This document shows, piece after piece, positions 34,775 through 42,767 of a stretch of 43,766 nt of DNA (position 1 is its first letter; each line of letters starts with the position of its first letter). A program made the translations under genes and the position numbers. The stretch comes from Hyphomicrobiales bacterium (GTDB lineage: Bacteria; Pseudomonadota; Alphaproteobacteria; Rhizobiales; JAJFHB01), in NCBI GenBank assembly GCA_021775615.1, contig JAJFHL010000358.1:1-43766 (forward strand), given 5' to 3'. The notes beneath the pieces were generated by a model, which saw only the letters and a program-made list of their open reading frames with translations, ran no database searches and was not told the origin of the DNA.

Positions 34775-35518
34775 GTGACCGCAAACGTTAGAGCTGATCG
34801 CATCCTCCTCACCGACAAGCCGGTATCGCGTACCGTGCGCACGGTTGCGGAAAACCTGTTCAACCGTGTCCGTGCCGGAGAGTTTCCGCTTGGGTCACGG
34901 CTGCCGTCGGAACGGCACCTGGCCAACGAGTTCGGTGTCGCGCGCAACACGGTGCGCGAGGCGCTCGATGTGCTCGAAGAATGCTGGATCATCCGACGGC
35001 GCCCAGGCTCGGGCAGTTTCGTCACCTACGAAGGGCAGGATGATGCGCCAGCACTCGATGCGGCAGCAATTCTCACCGACGAGGTGTCCGCTTCGACCAG
35101 CCCGCTCGAACTGCAGGTGGTGCGCGGTATCGTCGAGCCGGAAATCGCCCGGCTCGCGGTGATCAATGCGGCGCCGCGGGACATCGACCAGCTGCGCGAA
35201 ATTCTTGAACGCATGGAAGACATCCAAACTGATCCGGAAGCGTTCGCCCGCGCCGAGGAAGAGTTTCACCTGCGTCTTGTGCAGGCAACCGACAATCCGT
35301 TGTTGAAGGCGGTGTATGAGCTCGTCATCGAGGTGCGCCGCCACAGCCACTGGGCGGCGCATCGCCGCCGTGCGCTGTCACCCATGCGTATTCAGGAGTA
35401 TCAGCGCCGGCATCGCTCGCTCTTCGAAGCGGTGGAACTGCGCGACATTGAAAGCGCGGTCGAGTATGCCAAGCTGCATCTGATCGACGAACAGCGCGCC
35501 CTGACCCGGGAAGACTGA
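34775..35518 (+). CDS. GntR-family regulator, FadR/FCD subgroup
   Basis: A 247-residue transcription factor. An N-terminal winged helix spans residues about 20-88 (RAGEFPLGSRLPSERHLANEF, VARNTVREALDVLEE, RRPGSGSFVT). A C-terminal FCD ligand domain has the usual metal histidines in EEEFHLRLVQATDN, EVRRHSHW and YQRRHRSLFEAVELRD. These regulators usually bind carboxylate or amine metabolites and are released from DNA by them. Its position next to tmm makes control of the TMA/TMAO genes likely. It starts at GTG; the nearest AGGA is 12 bases upstream, rather far. Confidence 0.88.
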   Translation: MTANVRADRILLTDKPVSRTVRTVAENLFNRVRAGEFPLGSRLPSERHLANEFGVARNTVREALDVLEECWIIRRRPGSGSFVTYEGQDDAPALDAAAILTDEVSASTSPLELQVVRGIVEPEIARLAVINAAPRDIDQLREILERMEDIQTDPEAFARAEEEFHLRLVQATDNPLLKAVYELVIEVRRHSHWAAHRRRALSPMRIQEYQRRHRSLFEAVELRDIESAVEYAKLHLIDEQRALTRED

Positions 35519-35536
35519 CGGCGCGGCAACCCGAGG

Positions 35537-35910
35537 CCTAGACCCTTTCTTCTTCTTACGGAAACGCTTGATGGCGCCAAATCGGTTCGCTCGGCAAGAG
35601 CAGCCTGCGTCCGGTTGGACGCAGATAAGCTGCTCGTGCTTAGTGAAATAGATCAAATACTCTACGCTTAACCGGGATCGGTTAAGCGTAGTTTGATCTA
35701 TGCGCGGTGCGCCGTTCGATGCGGTGTATCGGGCAAGCGCCGCAACGCCGCCGACGGGCCGATTTGGCCCACCGAAGGCCGGATTTTCACGCCCACTGAC
35801 CGCGTTACGGCCCACTTGTGGTCAAGCCAAGACCACGGCGTGAACCGTGCCTTGTCAGCACACGTGAAAACCAGGTCAAGTGATTCCGTAAGAAGAAGAA
35901 AGGGTCTAGG
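35537..35910. mobile_element. 374-bp element with perfect 27-bp terminal inverted repeats (MITE-like)
   Basis: 35537-35563 is the exact reverse complement of 35884-35910 (27 of 27; outer end CCTAGACCC, inner end CTTACGGAA). After a three-base mismatch, five more bases pair (CTTGA at 35567-35571 with TCAAG at 35876-35880). The interior has no transposase and no convincing gene, but contains copy B of the two-hairpin repeat. CTAG at both outer ends could be a 4-bp target duplication, or part of the repeats. The size and lack of coding suggest a non-autonomous transposable element. It fills most of the gene-free stretch 35519-36002; the remainder shows nothing clear. Confidence 0.7.
35598..35700 (+). 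repeat. Two-hairpin repeat element, copy B
   Basis: Hairpin 1 (35598-35635): GAGCAGC with GCTGCTC and, inside, CTGCGTCC with GGACGCAG over GGTT. Hairpin 2 (35649-35700): outer TAGATCAAA with TTTGATCTA (9 bp) and inner CTACGCTTAACC with GGTTAAGCGTAG (12 bp), both perfect. The 13-base linker matches copy A (2934-3031) in length and largely in sequence. Read in the same direction, the two copies differ at paired stem positions by changes on both sides. Located inside the inverted-repeat element at 35537-35910. Confidence 0.82.
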
Positions 35911-36002
35911 AACTTACCTGCCAGTTGAAAACGAAAAGCGCAGATCGACGTCTTTTTCCAACGCCGCCGGCCCACTGTGCCGCCACCAACACCTCAGTGG
36001 TA

Positions 36003-37010
36003 TCAAAGGCTTGAATCTGTGCGCCTGAACTTGCCGATGACCGGCATGGCAATGAACTCGACGAATGGAACGAGCACAATCCCGGTCAACAAGCCGAACA
36101 GGCCATCAAGGCCTGCCTTGACGACCCAGTGGACCAACGCGGTTGCAAAGGAAACGACTTGCGCCGCGTGTTCTGCAACGGCGTCAACCAGGTGCGCCGG
36201 TGTGCCTAAGCCCATGACTTTTAGTTCGTGGATGATGATTGAACCTCCGACCCAAAGCATCGCTGCCGTACCAATAGTCGAAATGAGCGCCATAAAGCCC
36301 GGCATCGCCTTCACGATGCCTCTGCCGAGTGCACGGGTAAACGCAAGCCGTCCAATCTGGCTCAGCTTGAGCCCGACATCGTCGGCTTTCACCAGGATCA
36401 TGACGCTGCCGTAAACAAGAGCGGTGATGCCGATTGCCACGACCGCAAGCACCACGCCGGTGACCCACAGGCTGTCGGCCTCGATTTCCGACATGGCGAT
36501 GGTCATGATCTCGGCCGACAGGATGAAGTCCGTCTTGATCGCTCCTGAGACACGGGTGCGCTCCAGATGCTCGGGATCGGCGGCGCCGGCGTCGTTTTTG
36601 CTGTGATTGGCCGGCAGGATCAGGTGCAGGATCTTCTCGGCCCCTTCGAAGCAAAGGTAGGCGCCTCCCAGGATCAACAATGGGATGAGCAGCCATGGCG
36701 CCGTCGCGTCCAGGATCATTGCTATGGGAAGAAGGATGCACAGCTTGTTGAAAAGCGAGGCGCGCGCGATTTGCGCGACGATCGGTATTTCACGCGCTGC
36801 GGGAAGGCCCTGCACGTACTTTGGCGTGACCGCCGCGTCGTCAATCACAACGCCCGCAGATTTTGCGCCGGCCTTTGCCGCATCGTCGATGACGCTGCCC
36901 GCAACCTTTGCGCCTGTCTTGGTGGCTTTCGCAGCAATGTCGTCAATTTGGGCTGCCGCCAGCTTGGCTATTGCAGCGACGTCGTCGAGCAGAGACAGCA
37001 GGCCGCTCAT
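36003..37010 (-). CDS. DUF808 (YedI-like) inner-membrane protein
   Basis: A 335-residue membrane protein with the family N-terminus MSGLLSLLDDVAAIAKLAAAQ, then an alanine/lysine-rich stretch holding two VIDDAA repeats and DDAAVTPKYVQG. About six to eight hydrophobic helices follow. The family is widespread with no established function. It has a strong AGGAGG before the ATG at 37010. It lies 114 bases downstream of the second binding-protein gene on the same strand and may be cotranscribed, but has no evident link to amine metabolism. Confidence 0.85.
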   Translation of the reverse strand: MSGLLSLLDDVAAIAKLAAAQIDDIAAKATKTGAKVAGSVIDDAAKAGAKSAGVVIDDAAVTPKYVQGLPAAREIPIVAQIARASLFNKLCILLPIAMILDATAPWLLIPLLILGGAYLCFEGAEKILHLILPANHSKNDAGAADPEHLERTRVSGAIKTDFILSAEIMTIAMSEIEADSLWVTGVVLAVVAIGITALVYGSVMILVKADDVGLKLSQIGRLAFTRALGRGIVKAMPGFMALISTIGTAAMLWVGGSIIIHELKVMGLGTPAHLVDAVAEHAAQVVSFATALVHWVVKAGLDGLFGLLTGIVLVPFVEFIAMPVIGKFRRTDSSL

Positions 37011-37124
37011 TTCGCCTCCTCTTTGTTGCAGGTCCGTCCGAACTACTTTGAGCGGGAACCCGCGGGTCAGTCCGGTTCGAGAAAGTTCAGGCTAACGGGC
37101 GTCATCCCGCGAAGAACCCTGTTT

Positions 37125-38444
37125 TCACGAACTTACCAATCGTTTCAAAAAGGATTGCCGGGGCAGCACATCCTCTTTCGATGCGACTGGTGCGATCTGC
37201 TGGTCCCACATCTGTCCCAGATTGCGCATGTGCCGGGCCAACAGGTCGCCGTGCTTTTCACACCATGCGGGGACGGAGCGGAATTCAGCGATCCTCGCCT
37301 TGCCGCCCCGGATGACCACGACCGGCCAGTCGCCAACGAGGGCATTGTCAATGCCAAACAGATCATTGCCCCACCAGGCGGCCTCACCGAAGGCGTGGTG
37401 GCCGGTGCCGCCGGCCTTGATTGCGGCCAGAACCGAGACCGGCTCGACCGTGCCAGCGTTTTCCACCGCTTCTCTCCATAGCTCGAGGATTGAGGCGTAC
37501 TCCCAGGAGACCGCGCTCCAGGTGCCTGGGAAGCGGCGGTTGTATTCCTCGAAGAACTCGTTGGGCTTACGAAAGTTGATGCCCGAAGCGTTGAGCGCCG
37601 GGTCGTCGAAGTCGGGGAACTGGAACACGAAGCCTTCCATGAAGGCCTTGCTGGTGTGCGCGATCAGGCCGTCATAGTCGTCCGCCGTGCAGGAGATGAT
37701 CTGACCTTCGAAGCCATGGTCGAAGGCGGCCCGCGTCAGTTCGTGAACGAACGGCTCATAAGCCGTGTCCCAGCACAGGATGTCGGGCGAAGCTTCGAGC
37801 ATGCGAGCGACCACGCCGGCGAGGTCGGGGGAGGAGACCGGGAAGAAGATTTCCTGCACCAACTCGATGCCGGCCGCTTCGAAGGCCGCGCGGTAAGTGG
37901 CGATGGACGGCAGGCCGAGCGAGTCGCGCTGGGCGCAAAGCGCCACGGTCTTCAGCTCCGGACGGTTCTCCGCCACCCATTCCACGCCGGTTACGTTGTA
38001 GATAGGGTGCACCTCGCAAGGCGCGATCAGATATGGCGTATCGGGCGAGAGGTCGCTCGGCAGCAGGGTCGAGGTGAGCACCTTGTGTTGGTTGATGAAG
38101 TCCTGTACCGGCGGGAAGGTGTCGCCGCCCAGCATCAGCAGCAGCTTGACGCCGTCGTCCAGGACCAGCTTGCGCGCCCCGAGCAGAGCAAGGTTGGGCT
38201 CGTACTGGCAGTCGAACGGGACGATCTCGACCAGATAGCGTTCGCCACCGATCTGGATGCCGCCGGACGAGTTGACTTCGTCCGCCCAGACGAGACACCC
38301 GTCGTGGCCCGGGCGGCCCCAGGCCGAGACGTCGCCGGTGAGCGGCGCCAGGAAGCCGATCTTCACCGTGCGCTTGGAACTGGTCGACAGTTTCGGCATG
38401 GAGGCCGAAACCGTCAGCCTCGAGGCCAGGCTGGAGGACGACAC
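37125..38444 (-). CDS. Second HAAT-type substrate-binding protein, apparently without an export signal
   Basis: A 439-residue paralogue of the binding protein at 31561-32871, sharing nearly all landmarks (VKIGFLAPLTGDVSAWG, LIAPCEVHPIYNVTGVEW, FQFPDFDDPALN, SAVSWEYASI, GIDNALVGDWPVVVI). The N-terminus differs. It starts at GTG (GGAG about ten bases upstream), and residues 4-18 (SLASRLTVSASMPKL) align with the end of the paralogue's Tat signal, but the RR region is missing. The gene is in the same frame as tdm, separated only by its TGA and two codons. It may be cytoplasmic, mis-started or decaying; otherwise intact. Confidence 0.82.
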   Translation of the reverse strand: MSSSSLASRLTVSASMPKLSTSSKRTVKIGFLAPLTGDVSAWGRPGHDGCLVWADEVNSSGGIQIGGERYLVEIVPFDCQYEPNLALLGARKLVLDDGVKLLLMLGGDTFPPVQDFINQHKVLTSTLLPSDLSPDTPYLIAPCEVHPIYNVTGVEWVAENRPELKTVALCAQRDSLGLPSIATYRAAFEAAGIELVQEIFFPVSSPDLAGVVARMLEASPDILCWDTAYEPFVHELTRAAFDHGFEGQIISCTADDYDGLIAHTSKAFMEGFVFQFPDFDDPALNASGINFRKPNEFFEEYNRRFPGTWSAVSWEYASILELWREAVENAGTVEPVSVLAAIKAGGTGHHAFGEAAWWGNDLFGIDNALVGDWPVVVIRGGKARIAEFRSVPAWCEKHGDLLARHMRNLGQMWDQQIAPVASKEDVLPRQSFLKRLVSS

Positions 38445-38450
38445 TTGGTA

Positions 38451-40850
38451 TCAGCTCCGTGCCCGAGATTTTGTCGGGTCGAAATGGGGGAAGGCGACGA
38501 CGCGGGCGGGCAGGCGTTTCTGGTGCCCGTCAAGTTTGCCGATTTCGACCTCGGTGCCGACTTCGGCATGGGCTACGTCCAGGCGGGCAAGAGCAATGTT
38601 CTTTTTCAGGATCGGCGATCGCGTGGCGCTGGTGACTTCACCGATTTGAGGGCGGCCGATATGGACGCAGTCGCCGTGACCCACCGCCTCGTTGCCGTCG
38701 ATCTCAAGGCCGACCAGCCTGCGCGAGGGGTGTTCCTTGCGGCGGACCAGGGCATCGCGGCCGATGAAGTCGTCTTCCTTGGTCTTGAGGGCAACGGAGA
38801 ATCCGATGCCCGCTTCGAACGGGTCGGTCTGATCGCAGAATTCGGCACCGTAGAAGATGAGGCCGGCTTCGATGCGGACCATGTCGAGGGCGTCGAGCCC
38901 CATGCAGGCAAGGCCGTGCGGCTCGCCTGCTGCCCATACCGCGTCGAAGACCGCTTTTGCGTCTTTGGGATGACACCAGATCTCATAGCCGAGCTCGCCG
39001 GTATAGCCGGTGCGCGAGACAACCACGGGCGCGCCTTCATATTCGTGGATGCGGCCGACCGTGAAGCGGAACCATTGCAGCTCCTCCAGCGACGTGTGCG
39101 CCGGCGGCGTCCAGATGATCTCTTTCAGGATGTCGCGCGACTTCGGGCCCTGCACCGCGATATTGTGCAACTGGTCGGTGGACGAGCGCACCCAGGCGTT
39201 CAGCCCGAGTTCTTCGGCCTGCTCACGCAGCCACTGGCCGCCATATTCATCGCCGCCGATCCAGCGGAAGTTCTGGTCGCCGAGACGGAACAGCGTGCCG
39301 TCGTCGAGCATGCCGCCGTGTTCGTAACACATGGCCGAATAGACCACCTGGCCGACCGACAGTTTCCGCACGTTGCGGGTGAGGGTGTACTGCATCAGGG
39401 CTTCGGCGTCGGGGCCTGTCACCTCGAATTTGCGCAATGGGCTGAGGTCCATCACCACGGCGCGTTCGCGGCAGGCCCAGTACTCCTCGATGGCGCCGTC
39501 ATTGTTGAAATGGGTCGGCAGCCAGAAGCCCTTGTATTCGGTGAAACTGCGGGTGTGGGCGGAAAAGCTCTCATGGAAAGCCGTTTCGCGGGTGAGTTCA
39601 GGCTCGGCGTCCGGTGTCATTCTGAATGCGATCGCTCTCGAGAAGGTTTCTTTGTCGGAATAGGTGCGCACGTGGATGTCGGTCGGATCCCAACCGTTGG
39701 CCGCGCTGGTGTCGTCGGGGCAGGCGGACGACACGCAGACAATGTCGGTCAGCGCACGCATCAGGACATAGTCGCCGGGCCTCGACCACGGCTCATCCAG
39801 ATAGAGCACGTTATTTTCATCGATGGCGGTGTTGTAGAAGTAGTTCAGGGCCATCCAGCCGCGGCGCGGGCGCACGCCGTATTCTTCCAGGGCGCCGTTG
39901 AAATTGTCGGTGCAGTTGACATGGCCGGGATAGCCGGCGTCATCGTAATAGCGGGCGGTGCAGGCAAGGCCGAAGGCATCGTGCCGGCCGCAGGTGTCCT
40001 GCACCAGTTCGATAAGCGGCGTCATGTCCTCGTCGAAGCCCTTGGAGAGCAGGCCCGGGCTCGGATAGCCCTGTGCCATCAGCGTTCGGGTTGTGGTCGC
40101 ATCGAGCGGGCGGTCGAGCCCCTTGTCGAGCTTGCGGGCGTCGAAACACTGGAAGTCGGTGCACTGGCGCCCGGCCACATCGATAATCTGAATGTATTCG
40201 CCGGCACGCACGAAAAAGCCGTTGGCGGTTGCGTTGTGGACACGGATGTCCTGCAACGGGTCGGCGAGGGGGTCGGGGAGATCGGTCTCCGCCGCTGGCA
40301 GGATCCTGGCGCGGCGGATCATCACGCGCAGTGGTGTCGATGTGTCGTGGGCGTCGACCTGCATCGGTGTGCCGGGCGCGCAGGCGATCAGGACGCCATC
40401 ACGGGCGGCAGTGAATTCCGCCGTGTTGCCGGGGGGCGAACCGGCGCCGAACAGGCGGACGGCGGTCGCGCCGGCGAGGTCGATGCCGCGGCGCTCGAGA
40501 CCGCGCCGAACCGTCTCTGCATTGCCGGTACGGCCTGCGAGCAGGGCGCGGAGCCCGTCAGCGGGCGTGTCCGATGTCTGGCCGATGACGCCGCTGTCGC
40601 ATTTGCCGGCGGCGTCGGCGGTTACCAGTTCGCAGGGCTGCAGACCTTCGACATCGATGACTTCGACGGCATCGCCCTCACGCAGGGCAATCACCATGGC
40701 GCCGCCGCCAGGGACCTTGTAACGCTCTGTTCCACGCGGCAGCAGGGGCATGCCGGGACGCAGAATGGCCGAAGGCCGCGGTGGGCCGGCGGAAACGGCC
40801 GGGTGTTCGACGGTATCCAACATGGCCGCGAGACTAACGGGAAGATCCAT
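38451..40850 (-). CDS. tdm: Trimethylamine N-oxide demethylase-like protein (DUF1989 + GcvT domains)
   Basis: Probable Tdm, which splits TMAO into dimethylamine and formaldehyde. 799 residues. The N-terminal DUF1989 (urea-carboxylase-associated) half holds C297 (LACTAR), C313 (NCTDNFNG) and C377 (SSACPDDTSAANGW), spaced 16 and 64 as I recall for the three-cysteine zinc site of characterised Tdm. The half from about residue 440 is a tetrahydrofolate-binding aminomethyltransferase domain (VVMDLSPLRKFEVTGPDAEAL, SRTGYTGELGYEIW), thought to catch the formaldehyde. The ATG at 40850 is chosen; a TTG at 40886 is possible. The downstream binding protein follows in frame. A dimethylglycine-type demethylase is the main alternative; domain order favours Tdm. 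Confidence 0.88.
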   Translation of the reverse strand: MDLPVSLAAMLDTVEHPAVSAGPPRPSAILRPGMPLLPRGTERYKVPGGGAMVIALREGDAVEVIDVEGLQPCELVTADAAGKCDSGVIGQTSDTPADGLRALLAGRTGNAETVRRGLERRGIDLAGATAVRLFGAGSPPGNTAEFTAARDGVLIACAPGTPMQVDAHDTSTPLRVMIRRARILPAAETDLPDPLADPLQDIRVHNATANGFFVRAGEYIQIIDVAGRQCTDFQCFDARKLDKGLDRPLDATTTRTLMAQGYPSPGLLSKGFDEDMTPLIELVQDTCGRHDAFGLACTARYYDDAGYPGHVNCTDNFNGALEEYGVRPRRGWMALNYFYNTAIDENNVLYLDEPWSRPGDYVLMRALTDIVCVSSACPDDTSAANGWDPTDIHVRTYSDKETFSRAIAFRMTPDAEPELTRETAFHESFSAHTRSFTEYKGFWLPTHFNNDGAIEEYWACRERAVVMDLSPLRKFEVTGPDAEALMQYTLTRNVRKLSVGQVVYSAMCYEHGGMLDDGTLFRLGDQNFRWIGGDEYGGQWLREQAEELGLNAWVRSSTDQLHNIAVQGPKSRDILKEIIWTPPAHTSLEELQWFRFTVGRIHEYEGAPVVVSRTGYTGELGYEIWCHPKDAKAVFDAVWAAGEPHGLACMGLDALDMVRIEAGLIFYGAEFCDQTDPFEAGIGFSVALKTKEDDFIGRDALVRRKEHPSRRLVGLEIDGNEAVGHGDCVHIGRPQIGEVTSATRSPILKKNIALARLDVAHAEVGTEVEIGKLDGHQKRLPARVVAFPHFDPTKSRARS

Positions 40851-41104
40851 TGTTGTCACGAGCGCGTATGCAGTGCCGAACCGCAAAACCGGCGTGTTTA
40901 GGATGTAATGATTGAGGCTCTTGCGCTCGCCGCGCGAGGCGATGTACTTCTACGGATGTCACGGGGCCCCTTGCAATTTGCACAGGCGCCGCCATTTTCC
41001 GATCACACTCATGGTGTTTCGGTGTGGGGAATTGGTTTGAATTCAGACGATGGAATCGGCTTTGGTGCCTTCTTCAAGGCGTTGCCGGAAATTATGGGAC
41101 TGAC

Positions 41105-41692
41105 ATGATGGTCAAGAACCTCTCGGGCTTGTTCACGGCCGCGGCACTGGCGTTTTCCGTATTGCTGGCCGGCGTAACCGTAGCCCAGTCGGATGGCGGC
41201 GACGATACCAGGGGCACGCGCGAAAAACTTCCAACGCCGCAGCACAAAGTCCTGAAAGGGTTCGCCGGCAAATGGAAGGGCAAGGGTGTATTGCGCACGT
41301 CAGGCAAGACCGAAAACGAGGTTGTGCGCTGTCAGCTCAAATCGACGCTTATCTATGACAGCCGTTTTCTGTTCCAGGACGGCACCTGCTCTGCGGTCGG
41401 TCGCACGGTCTCTTTCCTGATCACACTCGCCTACGACAAGATCGTCCAGAAATACACCGGCTCCTGGATCAACAGCGTCAATCTCGGCATCTGGAGTATG
41501 GACGGTCAGAAAGACGACAACAACCTGACCTTCACCGTGGTGCATGACGATCCGGACCGAAACAAGAAGATCAAGAGCACGGTCAACATGATCTGGATCG
41601 ACAACAACCAGTACCGGCTGGTGATGACGTCAGCCGATCTCGATACCGGTCAGAATTTCGAACGCAGCAATATCATTTTCCAGCGCAAATAA
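41105..41692 (+). CDS. Exported protein of unknown function
   Basis: A 195-residue protein with a signal peptide (MMVKNLSGLFTAAALAFSVLLAGVTVAQ, cleavage probably after VAQ or nearby). The mature part looks like a beta-rich barrel of the DUF1579/lipocalin-like kind (GFAGKWKGKGVLRTSGKTEN, LIYDSRFLFQDGTC, YTGSWINSVNLGIWSM, YRLVMTSADL). Two cysteines (in VRCQL and GTCSA) could form a disulfide. ATG codons at 41105 and 41108 are adjacent; no strong ribosome site is seen. It is convergent with the ureohydrolase gene. The 254-bp gap before it (to tdm) holds no gene I can support. I cannot name a family with certainty. Confidence 0.72.
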   Translation: MMVKNLSGLFTAAALAFSVLLAGVTVAQSDGGDDTRGTREKLPTPQHKVLKGFAGKWKGKGVLRTSGKTENEVVRCQLKSTLIYDSRFLFQDGTCSAVGRTVSFLITLAYDKIVQKYTGSWINSVNLGIWSMDGQKDDNNLTFTVVHDDPDRNKKIKSTVNMIWIDNNQYRLVMTSADLDTGQNFERSNIIFQRK

Positions 41693-41719
41693 CCAAAATC
41701 ACAAAGACGAGGCCGAAGG

Positions 41720-42697
41720 TCAGCGACCTTGCAGGGCGTGGGCCTTGCCTGACATGAACTCGCACAACAGGGTTGCCAGCACATTGCCGGTGTTCTTCGT
41801 CGGGTCGATCAGGGGCGCGTATTCGACCACATCCATGCCGGCGGCTCCCGCCATCCCAAGACGTCTTACGAACCGCATTGCCTCGAAGGGCTGAAACCCG
41901 CCGGGTCCGGGATACTGGGTTCCGGGCGCGAATGTGTGGTCCATGGCGTCGATGTCGAAGGTTATGTAGAAGGCGTCCGTGCCGCGGGTTGCAATTTCGA
42001 TTGCCTCATCGATGCACTGGTTGACGCCTTTGTCGTGGAACTGCTCCATGGTGTAGAAGCTGATGCCCATGTCGCGGCCTTCGCGAATTTCGCGGCCGGA
42101 ATTGGCAAAGCCCCGCAACCCGAGGAAAGCGACGTTTTCGGGCCGCACATGTCCGCCCTCGACGAGACGGCGAAGCGGGCAGCCGCAGTAATGGCGGTCG
42201 CCCTTGTAGTCGGGCATGAAATCGGGGTGTCCGTCGAACCAGACCACGCCGACATTTTTGCCATGGTGCTCGGAAAAGGCGCGCAGGGTCGCTTCGGTGA
42301 TGCTGTGACTGCCGCCGGCCACGACCGGGATACCGCCGCGCGACAGCACTTCTTTCATTATCGCCTCGGTGCGTTCGAACGTGACGTCATAGCTCATGTA
42401 CTCGACTTCGATGTCACCGAGATCGAGAAAGCCGTTGGTCTCGACGAAATCAAGATCGAGGTCGACGCTGTAGGGACGCAGCTTCGACAGCGCGGCGCGC
42501 AGGCCGTCGGGACCGCCCTTGCCGCCGATGTCGTTGATCAGCAGGCCCTCAAACGGCACGCCGAAGAAGCAGAATGTGCCGGCTTCGATCTCGCCGTCGG
42601 TGCGCACAAGCCCGCCCAACTTGGCGTAAGCCGGGTCGATCACGCTTTGTACCGACCAGCCGGGCCGCTTCATCAGATGTGGCAAATCGGAAATCAT
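41720..42697 (-). CDS. Ureohydrolase (agmatinase/arginase family)
   Basis: A 325-residue binuclear metal hydrolase. Metal ligands are visible at H131 (GGSHS), D155-G-H157-P-D159 and D248-I-D250, with the family's APGTQYPGPGG just after. It would hydrolyse a guanidino compound to urea plus an amine; agmatine, guanidinobutyrate or another guanidino acid are all possible, and this branch is not classical agmatinase in its loops (FDGHPDF instead of DAHAD). The ATG at 42697 has GGGAGG nine bases upstream; a more distal start at 42745 lacks one. It is 70 bases downstream of the TPR gene on the same strand. Confidence 0.85.
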   Translation of the reverse strand: MISDLPHLMKRPGWSVQSVIDPAYAKLGGLVRTDGEIEAGTFCFFGVPFEGLLINDIGGKGGPDGLRAALSKLRPYSVDLDLDFVETNGFLDLGDIEVEYMSYDVTFERTEAIMKEVLSRGGIPVVAGGSHSITEATLRAFSEHHGKNVGVVWFDGHPDFMPDYKGDRHYCGCPLRRLVEGGHVRPENVAFLGLRGFANSGREIREGRDMGISFYTMEQFHDKGVNQCIDEAIEIATRGTDAFYITFDIDAMDHTFAPGTQYPGPGGFQPFEAMRFVRRLGMAGAAGMDVVEYAPLIDPTKNTGNVLATLLCEFMSGKAHALQGR

Positions 42698-42767
42698 GGT
42701 GCGGACCCTCCCGTCTGTATCTCCCCCGACGGATATACTGACCATGGAGGTGGCTGACGCAAGGTCC

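Noticed and set aside
35378-35815. A 145-codon minus-strand frame crossing the inverted-repeat element
   Set aside because: It overlaps the 3' end of the GntR gene and runs through both hairpins of the repeat; unlikely to be translated.
37011-37124. GC-rich segment with a GGTTCGAG-like string, considered as a tRNA
   Set aside because: No cloverleaf can be drawn: acceptor and anticodon stems are missing.
37656-40901. A 1081-codon open frame on the plus strand opposite tdm
   Set aside because: The opposite strand encodes a full two-domain Tdm-like protein and part of a binding protein; the long frame is a by-product of GC-rich codon use.
40908-41108. A 66-codon frame between tdm and the exported protein
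   Set aside because: It has AGGA near its ATG but no recognisable features, and ends at the start of the next gene; coding cannot be supported.
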